Shown here: positions 51,048-62,212 of the stretch, in pieces | Position numbering within the stretch: position 1 is the stretch's first letter | How the letters are laid out: the number at the start of each line of letters is the position of its first letter | From: Trichoplax sp. H2 | Taxonomy: Eukaryota; Placozoa; Uniplacotomia; Trichoplacea | NCBI GenBank assembly: GCA_003344405.1 | Contig: NOWV01000003.1 | Coordinates: 558,001-622,000, forward strand | Direction of reading: 5' to 3' | DNA: 64,000 nucleotides | The notes under the pieces: generated by a model | What the model was told of the DNA's origin: nothing | The model's database searches: none | The model's input: the letters and a program-made list of their open reading frames with translations, nothing else | Position numbers and translations under genes: made by a program

Positions 51048-52544
51048 AATTCTAAGATTTGACAGCAGCAGACATATCAATTATCCTACTAAATCCATCT
51101 ACTCAATACGCCGTAATATACCAATTTGTTGATACATAGCTCTTAGTGATATGAAATACCTATACCTTGTCCTTGTTGGCCATCACTGGCAAACAAATAT
51201 AACTAACCTAAGTTTATATCTTCATACGTTTCTATAACGGCGAAATGATAAACTTGAAGCCATTTCTAGAATTACTGTCACTTAAAGGTCTCCACATATA
51301 ATAACGTATAGTACTGTACCTTCCCCTAGTTTAATTAATTATAATTATCGGTATCTCTTACGTAGATTTGTGATAAGAAAACAACTTACAGTATATAGAG
51401 TTCAGCCCTTAAGGCAAAGTACATAAAAAGAGCTTGTTACTCTAGGCTTACAATTGGTGACTGATTTAATAAAAAGGTATAAAATTACAACACATAAGGA
51501 ACTGCAGTTATGAAGTCTCAGAAAAAGTATATCCTTCCGCTTGATATCGGCTCGGATTCATAAAAGTATTACTGTAGCGATTATTATTGATATTATTTCC
51601 AACTCGTGGTTACCAGTACACACTGAATGATAACATAATTACATGTAAGCAAATTAATCGAGAATGACTAGTTAGCGAAGTAAACCTTTTACGACTTTGT
51701 AGTCATATCTAGGTATGAAGTACAAGTTAATTATACGAAAAATTTCAGGGGTGCATCGTTGCAATAATGCCTATTGTAAAGCAATTGTTTCTATTAAAAT
51801 AGTTTTCAAATACAGTAATACATCTACCAAGTACTTTTAATAGTAAAAAGAAAATATGTTTGATACTACTTAGCCTTAAAATTGTCCATATTTGCAACTC
51901 ATGAATTAGTTATAGCAGCCGCACTGTACAGTTTATAAATGAAATGTAAGCATGAATGAAAACGTCATATACAATATAACATACTTAATCAGCAAGTATA
52001 ATACAAATTAGATTTTAGTCTTGTTAACATAATATACAGTAGCTGTTCTACTTTTATTAACGGTTACGGTTGATTCATAATTAAAATTAAGGCTAAAGGC
52101 ACAGATATCATAAATACTATATTTTCCTTTAACAAAGATAGTTCGCAAATCAACTGCTTTGTAGGGTGGTGACGCGTATGAAGATCTATAATATAAATAC
52201 CCTCTTTCAAATATTTATGCCAAGATATGCAAATTACAGCTAAATCTTACGATCATATATATCACCAGCCAACAGGCTCCAATGTTTTCATAAGTTACTT
52301 TGCTGTTAAACCACTCAATACAATATTTTTTAATGTAAATCCGTAAAACTGTCTCTTTAAATACATATTGTTCACCTGGCACAAAGGCTTAACATAGAGA
52401 AATCTGTAAGTATTTTCAGAGATGTCTACTACATCTGCAATGATCATAAATATATCATTACCCCGTCCTTTATATGCTGCATGTAAATATATAACTTCAA
52501 CAATATCGTATGCTCCTGTACTGTATCAAGCAGTTTCATTCCAT

Positions 52545-55500
52545 TCATTCATGGCCAGAGCGAGTCTTTTTTGAATGTTTCTTATTCTTAGCTGATCTAA
52601 CGCTTCCTTCAAATGGCAGGCGACCCCTACTTACGTAATCGCGTGATAAAATTTGTGATGTCCTCCATTGAGAATTTAATGCTAATTCCTCATCATTCCT
52701 GTCATAATGACCATCATATCCATCTTTTGGATCTCCAGCACTTTTAGTTTCTGTGGTATTATGGCTGCTTTGTTGCGCACTTCCGTTAAATAGTGATCGA
52801 GATTTCTCGCTCTTTTTATCATAAAGTGGATTATGAAGACCATTAACTGTGGATTTTCTAGGTCTAACTACACCGCTGGATCTATAACCACTTGAGGTAA
52901 TGTTACTATCGTGCTTACTAATAGATGTAACTGAGGTATTTCTGGAAATAATTGAGTTATTGTGAGAAGGGAGTGGGTTCGAACGATTTGATTTCTTAAG
53001 CTTCTCTGAGCGTGTAGTTGTGGGTACTTCTACAGAGATTTCGCGGTCTTGATATAAGTGACTACTATTATCAAAAGCAGAAGCAATATCTGGACCCGAT
53101 AATTTAGCAGAAGGTTGAGAAATTGTACGTAATTTATCTTTCTTCTGGAAAGGTAAATGAGAAATTTTATCTTCATCCGATGTGTAGTGTACAGCATGAG
53201 ATGGCATTACTGATCCGCTCTTCTTATCATTTGGTAACCCTGTAGATTTCTGTTTTCGAGTAAAAATTCGCTTATTGATATCCTTTATAATGGTCGACGA
53301 TATTTTAAGATCACTATTAGTTGTAATCCTATCTTTAGGTTCCTTGTATTCTCTATAATTATCATTTTCATTTGTATAATTCCTCCGTTGAAACGTAGGG
53401 GAAATATGATCCAAGGACAATAAATGCGATAACTCCACACCAGTGTTAGGCATATCATTACTAGTTGTTTCTGATACAGAATTAGTCAATCCTATGCCTT
53501 CGTTCATGGAATGGTGTTTCCTATAACATAACTTTAGTGATATATGTTAATAACTTGAGCAACTGGCAATTAAAAGCCGAAACTAATTGCATCATTACCT
53601 CTTCATGTTCCTTAAAATGTGTTCCAGGATACAATTTTCTACAAAATTCGCAAGGAATAAATACATCATCTTCTATAGCAAAATAAAAAGGAATATAGCA
53701 TAAGTAGAAAGACCGTTAATAAAGCGACTCAACATCGCTAAGAGACACGAATTATTAGTTAATAGGAAAATAATCCAGATTTCATAGCTGTAAAATATTT
53801 CATTAAAAAGGAGTAATATCGTACATTAGGATGATATCAATATTTATTTGTATCATAATGGTAATTAGCAGTGCCTGGCTCACATTGTTACTGAAACCTC
53901 TAATCACTAACGGAAATAATTAGTCTTTAAAAGTAGTCGATCGACAGATATTACCACTAAATTATGTTCGAAAAATAGATACAGCGCACTTTACCCTGAT
54001 CTCTAGGAGAGGTGCAAAATTCTCGACACTGGGAATGATGCGATGTGATATTGGAGCTTACATTGTCGTTGTTTTCAAGGTCATTACACGTATTCGAAAT
54101 TGATGTACGGCTCAAACGTTGCTCATTATAACTAGAGATATCCGCCAATTGTGCAGACTCATCCTCCAAAAGTTTACTATTATTTGATTGACCAAAAGTT
54201 GTTCGGAAGATATTATCGATAAATTTCTCATTTTCCTGTTGGTCCCATTTTATACCTTCTCTAACATCCGTCTCAAGTTCTGTTGTATTACGCGATGATG
54301 TTAGAGACATATTAAACTTAGTCGTATTGTTTGTTGGGATATCTGCTGCTTGCATCGAAGATTCCTTAGATGAATGATCACGCTTTTTGCATACCTGTTT
54401 ATCCTTACTGCTTGGAATGTTGTCTAATCCTGACTCGGGGACCTCCGTATTTAATTGCTCATGTAATTGCATAGCGAATTTCCAATCAAGTTGTTCTTGT
54501 GCGTTAAGTGAGCTGATTTGAGGTTGAGAAGTGCCTAATGTTGAGGAAACGGTAGGATCTGCCAATTTTATAGGGTACAAAGGTTTTGTTTTACTTCCTA
54601 ATTGGTCAGCTGGAATAGGAACACGTCGAGTAGTGTCTCCAGAACTTGGATCTATTGCATCTTCGAAGTTATCATCATTAAGTTGCATGTGTAATGCCAT
54701 CGCGTATTCATGATCTAATTTATCCTGATCTTTCTCTTTAACGCCAACATCCCCTTTGTCACGATCATGTACTTGCCGTTTATTAAAATTCTTGTTTTGA
54801 AAGTGACGTTTATTAGACGATTTGTTACGATCCAATTGATATAAAGTCCCTTCTTGGTTAAGAAGTGATTTTGGCCTTTCATAGTTCGTAGTTTTACGTA
54901 CATCTATTTTAGTTCGATCATTACCGTATTGATTGCTAGCATCAGTACGTGTAACAGCAGTCGCAGTAGACTTTTGCTTACTATCCGATTGGTTTGAGAA
55001 GCGTAAATCTTCATGACTACTGACAGCTCCATTAGTACCTATTCCGTTTTTGCCATATCGCAACTTAGGTGATCCCGGTGTTGACAAATACTGTCCTAAG
55101 TTTCTGTTTACTCGTACCACGCCTTGTTCATCAAATCGGTCATTTAGCGAGGCTTTATCATTGAGCTTTCCCTTTCTTCCACTATTATTTGCATTGCGTG
55201 TACCATCATCAGAGGCCTGAAGAGATTGCGAATTAAGTGCGGGGATATTTTGATATAATGCCTCTGATGACGAAATTATATCGTCAATATAGTTGTTGGC
55301 TTCGGACTTCGTAGCATATCGTCTCAGCAAACTATCAAGAGGGGTATTCCCAAACTGAATGTTTGCATGACTCGAACTGGTATCATTTTGCTTATTGGAG
55401 AGTTTAAGCTTTCGCTCCTTACGACTATCTTTAGATCTCAATTTTTGAATATCGTTTATATGTGCTGCACTACTACTATGTACGCCATCAATGGACTGAT

Positions 55501-57766
55501 ATGTTTCCTCGTTACCGAGTAAATTAGTACGAAAACTAGGATTTGCATCTTTATTGGCTAAGAAAGGTTTGCATGATCTTAAATTCTCAGCTTTACCCTC
55601 TCTATCCACGCAGTGTCCATTCGAAATGGTTTGATCTTGTGATTTGTCTCGAGAAGCTTCCGCACTTAAATTCATCGAATTTGCTATTTCTCTTTTACCA
55701 CAAGTCATTCGATGACTTGCAGTATCTTTTAACATGATCAACTTTTCGCAGTAAGGACATTTGTCTGTACGAGCTCCACAAAATATAACATGGTTATCGA
55801 ATTGATTAGCCTTTACTTCTATTTCACAGTAGTCACAAATCCTTAGTCTTTCAGGGCACAATTGTTTCTATTACAACCCAAAATTGAGTAGTATTATCAA
55901 AACAACACCATGTATTTAAAGTAATACGAATGATGTACTGTACGGTATCCTACGATCGCAGTTTCTTATAGAAATCGTTGTAGCATAGTACTCGAACTTG
56001 CTACTTTCTGACTTCTGATTAACTATTATAGTACAGATACTTGTATTTTCATTCCTCTGCTAATCGAAGCTATAGTCATTAGACTGTAAGTGACGTCGAG
56101 ATTCTACTGTAATCGTAATTAAGAGATATGCATTACTACTGCATCGACTACCAACATATACCAGTATACCACTCCTAACATTATAATTATTAATAAAATT
56201 GTCAATAATTTATTCATTTTTGATTATGATAATTAATGGTTACAATTAGAGTACCACTCTAAAAATTAGATGTATAGTATACTGTAGCTGTATATGATTC
56301 TATGCAATATGTTGCTCTAACCTGGTGATCTTCCATTTCATATTTTTCCATAATTTGATCACATTTACTGCATTTTACCTAGATTCAAATTGGGATATTG
56401 AATGGATTATTACTTTCATTAAAAGTACCTGATAATAATGAAATGAATTACTCTGCTCTTATGATTATGAATCAATTCATACGGACTTACAGATTTACAC
56501 ATACAAACTTGGGAATTATATTATGGTTAGATTGATAACAGTAACGAGTGACAATCGTAACTGCGTATAGTGTATCGTAATTTTACGAGCAGTTCACTAT
56601 TTCAACCCTTTGTCTATCTCTTATAAATTATTTTAAGATAAACATGCTGTACTTAGTTAGTAATAACGGTTAAGCTAATTTCTTACTTTGATGTGATATT
56701 CTTCAAAGTGACTTTCTTCTTGAGTTTTTGCAATGGGTTCGTGACATAATTTACAGTTAATGATATTACGGACACAATGTAGGTGATGCATTTGAAAATT
56801 TCTCGCAGGGATATCCCGAGCGCTGCAATCATAAGAATTTTGCAATCAACGAATGCAGGTTAGTAGACATCGTACAAAAAATGATTTAGATTTTCCAATC
56901 AGAAATTTACGCATGCAAAACTATCCTAAGATGAACTTCACCGGTTCTTAAGACTAACATAATATAAGGAAATGGATGAAATAGAAATGAAAATATTGAT
57001 GATGAAGTACTGTTGACGCATAAATTGTTAATTTTCGGAAGCGATCTTGCAAAAGACAAATACGCATTACTACAGAATTCATTATAATAAGATGAAGAAT
57101 TATCGTAAGGCGGTAAGCAATAAACATTACTACTATACATAAGTTTAATCAAATTGCAAAAGCTGTTTTTGGTTAAGCAATTACTATGACTATTGAAATA
57201 TTAATATTAAAGTGCCTAGTCATAGCTAACCACGCGCATTCTTTTAATTCCTATAAAATGCGTTATCGTTTGGCAGTAGTGGTTTCATCAATTCTGAATC
57301 AAGGTACTGTACCGTGCTAGATCCAATGCGAACAGCGCGAGGTACAGTACCCTATCAGTATCACAACGAAAATCAACGGTATGGTCTTTGTAGACAACGT
57401 TATCTGATGGAGTCGAAATTTAATGTCATATTTGACTAATCAAATTGCAGTAGAAAAGAGATGAAGTTATCATTTAGGATTCAAACTTGAAGGAAATTGA
57501 ATACCTTACAAATAATATGATGTAAATGATTCTAATTAACTTATCCAGCGAAATCGAAAATAAACAACACTAGCATTAGGAAACGAAGTTTTTTAGAAGA
57601 AATTTTTCATGATATAACTCATGGATGAATACGTTTAGCAATCCATAATAATTTAATAATCATAGCGATCAGTTAATAAAATATCGTACGGTAACTCCAA
57701 CATCATAATCATTTAGCTGTATCCTTACCAATTAACGCAGTGCTCAGTCTCTTCCTTTACTTCCAT
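52545..57766 (-). CDS. TRAFD1: TRAFD1 (FLN29)-like TRAF-type zinc-finger protein
   Basis: Six minus-strand exons: 57729-57766, 56687-56822, 56322-56378, 53995-55867, 53599-53672 and 52545-53531, giving 1054 residues (human TRAFD1 582). All phases fit. The N-terminal block reads MEVKEETEHCVNCARDIP with HHLHCVRN and CKLCHEPI, then KCSKCDQIM, then CPERLRICDYCEIEV...FCGARTDKCPYC...HRMTCG. These are the successive TRAF-type zinc fingers of TRAFD1 in order. A second conserved finger, FIPCEFCRKLYPGTHFKEHEELC, is rebuilt across exons 5-6. In mammals TRAFD1 dampens TRAF6/innate signalling. Two related motifs EYAMALHMQL and WKFAMQLHEQL in exon 4 resemble ubiquitin-interacting helices; human TRAFD1 has one similar LALSLQ motif. 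The long Ser/Asn-rich middle and the 320-residue basic C-terminal tail are extra relative to vertebrates. Exon 1 codes only 12 residues plus two bases, and was found by phase and the completed first CxxC. Confidence 0.92.
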
Positions 57767-58017
57767 TTTGTCACTGTGGTTTGAAAGGTTGGGCTGCATC
57801 GAATCCACAGATCAAGGAACCCGAAAATTCGATTTAACTGTAATTGATTATATTCTTAACGGACACATGATTTAGTTGCAGTTACTATACCCTAATGCAG
57901 CCTCAAAGATTTCATCTCACCTGATATTCTTACTTAAAATTTCGCAACTGATTTTCATTTAGGTTCGACTAAAATCTACAGACTGGAAATTTTTATTGTT
58001 ATTTCGCAATAGTTAGT

Positions 58018-58165
58018 ACTGAACTATGAATGATTGTTAGTAATTATTAATAAGTCGTACAGTAGTACTGTACTATGAATGATTGTTAGTAATAATTATT
58101 AATAAGTCGTACAGTACTATGAATGATTGTTAGGAATTATTTATTAATAAGTCGTACAGTAGTAC
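58018..58165. repeat. Three-copy minisatellite (~45-51 bp unit)
   Basis: Three tandem copies of a unit beginning CTATGAATGATTGTTAG and ending in AAGTCGTACAGTA, at about 58023, 58074 and 58119. The copies differ by small indels (for example TAATTATT versus TAATAATTATT). The last copy continues into the duplicated block. Confidence 0.85.
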
Positions 58166-59093
58166 CAAAATTACAAATTTCTTAGTTGATACAATATACA
58201 GTATGCTAAAACTTCGCAGCTCTGCATCAACCGTGTAATAAATGATAACGCTTAAACTTTACAAAGTAGTAAACTACACGCTAATTAATTATAGTCAGCC
58301 TGGTCATACAGTACAGTAACGAATTAGTACTTGAGCCTGACAGATTCACGTTACATTTACGCCGTGGGTAAAATAAATTATATCTCGTATCCAATACCTC
58401 AAGTAATAATTTTTCACTTGTAGCCGTAAGTAATAAATTTCGACGTCCTGTGCATAACTCGAAGGACTAAAATATTTCATCGATAGAAAGCCAAAAAGTG
58501 CTGACGTTGTCATAAAGAGTGACAACACATGCAAACGGTGGACCAACAAGCGTACTGTACTGTACGGTACATTCACAGTTCTGTAACTGTACTGTACGTA
58601 CAGTACAGTACAGTTCTACAGTATAAATAAAATAAAATCGACAGTATGGTGCAGACGTGCGTCAAAGATTCTGTATCACAGTCACTTGTTATATAACACT
58701 AGTACAAACTCCCGTCGCTTTGCTGACGGTTTACGTCGGGGCATTTGATAATGTACTTATTTGTTAATTAATAGATAGTATTACCATTCGACATTATATA
58801 TATCCCGGTAATAGCCGGGCACTACTGAGTATATTCACAACTATGCTCTAAATTGCTTCTCCGATGGTATTCAAAAGTCAAGCACTTTATAAGGGTGGGG
58901 ATGACAGTAGCGTAATCATATAGTATAGTAATCCGTCAGCAACGCGACGGATGATTGTACTAGTAATAATTAATTGACACCGCGAACGAGTAGTTCATTG
59001 ATCGCTCCTTATACTTCGCGTACTTAAACTTTACTGTACATAGTACAATTTATCACTGACTCACAACTATCCCTGTCGTTTCTATACTTTGGA
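58084..59093. repeat. Duplicated block, copy A
   Basis: 1010 bp that recur almost identically at 59114-60006, directly on the other side of the N gap. Both copies end in CTATACTTTGGA. Differences are a few substitutions, short GTAC-repeat indels, and 58699-58825, which is absent from copy B. Confidence 0.92.
58698..58964. mobile_element. MITE-like element with 32-bp terminal inverted repeats
   Basis: The left terminus 58698-58729 (starting ACTAGTACAAAC and ending GCTTTGCTGACGG) is the reverse complement of the right terminus 58933-58964 at 28 of 32 positions. Total length is 267 bp, with no ORF. The interior holds a small CCCGG/CCGGG stem at 58804-58819. No clear target-site duplication was found. 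In copy B of the surrounding duplication only the right terminus and right interior remain. Confidence 0.7.
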
Positions 59094-59113
59094 NNNNNNN
59101 NNNNNNNNNNNNN
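59094..59113. other. Assembly gap (20 N)
   Basis: Twenty undetermined bases. The two flanks are copies of the same sequence, so true gap size and orientation are unknown. Confidence 0.99.
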
Positions 59114-60006
59114 TGTTAGTAATAATTATTAATAAGTCGTACAGTACCATGAATGATTGTTAGGAATTATTTATTAAGAAGTCGTACAGTAGTACCAAAA
59201 TTACAAATTTCTTAGTTGATACAATATACGTACAGTATGCTAAAACTTCGCAGCTCTGCATCAACCGTGTAATAAATGATAACGCTTAAACTTTACAAAG
59301 TAGTAAACTACACGCTAATTAATTATAGTCAGCCTGGTCATACAGTACAGTAACGAATTAGTACTTGAGCCTGACAGATTCACGTTACATTTACGCCGTG
59401 GGTAAAATAAATTATATCTCGTATCCAATACCTCAAGTAATAATTTTTCACTTGTAGCCGTAAGTAATAAATTTCGACGTCCTGTGCATAACTCGAAGGA
59501 CTAAAATATTTCATCGATAGAAAGCCAAAAAGTGCTGACGTTGTCATAAAGAGTGACAACACATGCAAACGGTGGACCAACAAGCGTACTGTACTGTACT
59601 GTACGGTACATTCACAGTTCTGTAACTGTACTGTACGTACAGTACAGTACTGTACAGTTCTATAAATAAAATAAAATCGACAGTATGGTGCAGACGTGCG
59701 TCAAAGATTCTGTATCACAGTCACTTGTTATATAACAGTGAGTATATTCACAACTATGCTTTAAATTGCTTCTCCGATGGTATTCAAAAGTCAAGCACTT
59801 TATAAGGGTGGGGATGACAGTAGCGTAATCATATAGTATAGTAATCCGTCAGCAACGCGACGGATGATTGTACTAGTAATAATTAATTGACACCGCGAAC
59901 GAGTAGTTCATTGATCGCTCCTTATACTTCGCGTACTTAAACTTTACTGTACATAGTACAATTTATCACTGACTCACAACTATCCCTGTCGTTTCTATAC
60001 TTTGGA
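59114..60006. repeat. Duplicated block, copy B
   Basis: 893 bp matching copy A (58084-59093) in direct orientation. It lacks about 126 bp corresponding to 58699-58825 and has slightly longer GTAC runs at 59586-59605 and 59640-59660. Confidence 0.92.
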
Positions 60007-60605
60007 GTTGACAGTATTCAAAAAATTAATTACTGTAATAGCTCAGTGGAGAAAAAAAGAAGCTGTCATTGGCACGATATGGTGTGCGGGTCTGGCTAGT
60101 AAAGTGGGCGGGAACAATATACAGTACTGTATATTCGGAGGATCTGGTAGCGCTTACTGTTTTCTCTTCAGTACTCACTCAATCTGATCTCAAGTTCGAA
60201 TGAAGTCATTTGAAAACGGTTTTCATTATTAATAAAATGTTAAATAACGCTACTTGAATTAATTAATAAGGGTCATTTAAATCAATATTTAAGAAACACT
60301 TCCATACATAGGACATAAAGACACACTGGGCTTAAGATATTCTTCTAATATTTCTGAATTCTAACTGCTAGGTTGATTTTGTGTAGTATGGTATATAGTT
60401 GCGTTATGATGAGGTCCAAAGCAAGTGTCATCTAACTCAAAAATTAATAAACGCTTCCATACACACGCATAGGACATAACATAAGACATGCAGGTCTTAT
60501 AATGTTCCTTTAATATTCTGAATTCTAACTGCTAGGCTGATTTTATGTAGTGTGGTATATGGTTTCATTGTGATGATGCCCAGACCAGTAGTTACATCCT
60601 AACAA

Positions 60606-60691
60606 GAAACGTTTGCTCATTCACCTGATCCTCACTCAAACAAGAAAAAACTAGGAAAATTGTAGGAGTCAGATGAATGAGCAAACGTTTC
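60606..60691. repeat. Foldback element with 23-bp arms
   Basis: The arm at 60606-60628 (GAAACGTTTGCTCATTCA...) is complementary to 60669-60691 at 22 of 23 positions, around a 40-nt unique centre. No ORF. Either a short MITE or a transcribed hairpin. Confidence 0.75.
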
Positions 60692-61619
60692 TCATTGTCA
60701 TGTAACCATATTCTCCGTAGCAGATATTTACTGGTAGTAACACAAATTTATTAAAACGTGAGATATTATTATATCAAGTTATCTATTGCAAATTGCTTAT
60801 CTTGATCCTCAAAGGAAATCCAAAATGCTACAAATATACTCTGCTTTCATCTAGTTTTCAACAAATTTTAAACATTAAAATATACGTATGTCCGTAAGAA
60901 TCTTGCACATTCTTAATAATTAATTTTATAGTACAACCTGCGCTGGTATTACTGTTCTAGTAAGTACTGTACGCTGCCTTATATGGCATCCAATATCTAT
61001 TACGGATGCAGAGTTATTACTTATAGTCGTATTATGGAGATACAAATAACTATAAGAATCTGGTGTGTATCAAATTAATCAGGACGTGAATTAAAACAAT
61101 ATTGATTTTACTGCATCAAATAGGCTGTAATACCGTAATAATTAATACTTATTATTACTGCAGATGATATAATTATTCGTAAAAAGAAACATCACAGCAC
61201 TTAAGAACCACTAGGGAACTGACCAAGGATCCATAATACAAACACATACGGCAAGCACACAATGCAGAAAGTTTTTATCAAGTCCAATCTTATAACGAAT
61301 TGTAGCTGCTATTGGGTAACCCGATCATAAAAAAACTAGTAATACGGCAGCGTTACCATCTAGTAGTCATACATACGAGTAAATTTATACAGTACAGTAA
61401 GAAAATTAGATATGAATTTCACGATAGACATACGAGAGCTAAAACCCAAAATACAGAAGAAGAATTGGTATATCAGATTTGTAACATGTATTGATAACTA
61501 CCGGCACTTTCCGGATGATAATATTCCGTATATGAAATAATATACCATTCTATAATATCAGATTTGAAAGCTTCCGTATAAATCTTAACGTTAAGAGTCA
61601 TACTAATCAAGCTGTTTTG

Positions 61620-62010
61620 CTCATAAAGGCGAAAATGATTATAACCGTCCGACTTACATGTATCATACAGCACAACATTCTTTGAATAAAATTGCATTGT
61701 TCGCATCAACTTAAGTAACGCTATTAAAACTTTAATTATCGTGACGGTGTAAAATAACTAAAACGGTACTAAAAATCTTTACCATAATGATAATACATAA
61801 AGGTGTAGTAAATGTGACCAACTGAAATTTCATAGTACCAGATCTCAAACTTACTATTGAAGTGCTTCTTGAAGAAGATAGGCCTATAACACAATGGCAA
61901 ATAAATCACTAATTGAAATAGCTTCACTAACATGTTTATAAAGCAAAAAGAAAGGAAAGTACCTGGTATTCGTTTCCTGTCACATTTACTTCCATAAATC
62001 CAATAGTGGG
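61620..62010 (-). other. Exon-like pieces of an unrecognised gene
   Basis: Minus-strand open pieces are bordered by good splice sites. One is flanked by TTATTCCAG and G|GTACTT at about 61963-62020, reading TCCPTIGFMEVNVTGNEYQ in one frame. One has acceptor GTTATAG and donor GTAAGT at about 61854-61882. One has acceptor TTTCAG and donor GTAAAG at about 61781-61822. A fourth after TTTTAATAG at about 61723 reads LLKLMRTMQFYSKNVVLYDT. I could not chain all four in one frame, and I recognise no family. They lie downstream of the BRIP1 stop on the same strand. Confidence 0.25.
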
Positions 62011-62206
62011 ACAGCAAGTACTGGAATAATTTTGTTTGCATATAATACAGTAGATTGGTACGTAAACTTTATTATCGACTTCTGAATAATAACTATTTAG
62101 CCAATACATTCCTATAGTATAATATTTATTGCATAGAGATTTAAAATAGTTAATAATTATATTATGAAAGTCTATAAATTTACGGAGAAATGAGATTATA
62201 TCAACA

Positions 62207-62212
62207 TTTATT
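62207..62212 (-). terminator. AATAAA signal overlapping the BRIP1 stop codon
   Basis: The last codons read ATG GAA TAA ATG, so the hexamer AATAAA contains the stop codon. If used, the 3' UTR would be only about 10-30 nt. Confidence 0.5.

Larger units (their letters stand above)
49725..52544. other. Convergent spacer GPR143/TRAFD1 with foldback sequences
   Basis: 2.8 kb between two gene ends. No coding evidence (ORF 50019-50207 has no family features). It holds the foldback element at 50646-50803 and a second inverted repeat at 50978-51047. Otherwise AT-rich spacer. Confidence 0.5.
57767..62207. other. Repeat-rich spacer between TRAFD1 and BRIP1
   Basis: 4.4 kb with no secure gene. Contents: a minisatellite (58018-58165), a 1-kb sequence present twice around an assembly gap (58084-59093 and 59114-60006), a TIR element (58698-58964), GTAC palindromes (58551-58622, 59586-59660), an 86-bp foldback (60606-60691), and exon-like pieces on the minus strand (61620-62010). 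Confidence 0.6.

Noticed and set aside
58346-58576. 76-codon minus ORF, repeated at 59380-59583
   Set aside because: Present in both copies only because the DNA is duplicated nearly identically. Composition and flanks give no sign of selection for coding.
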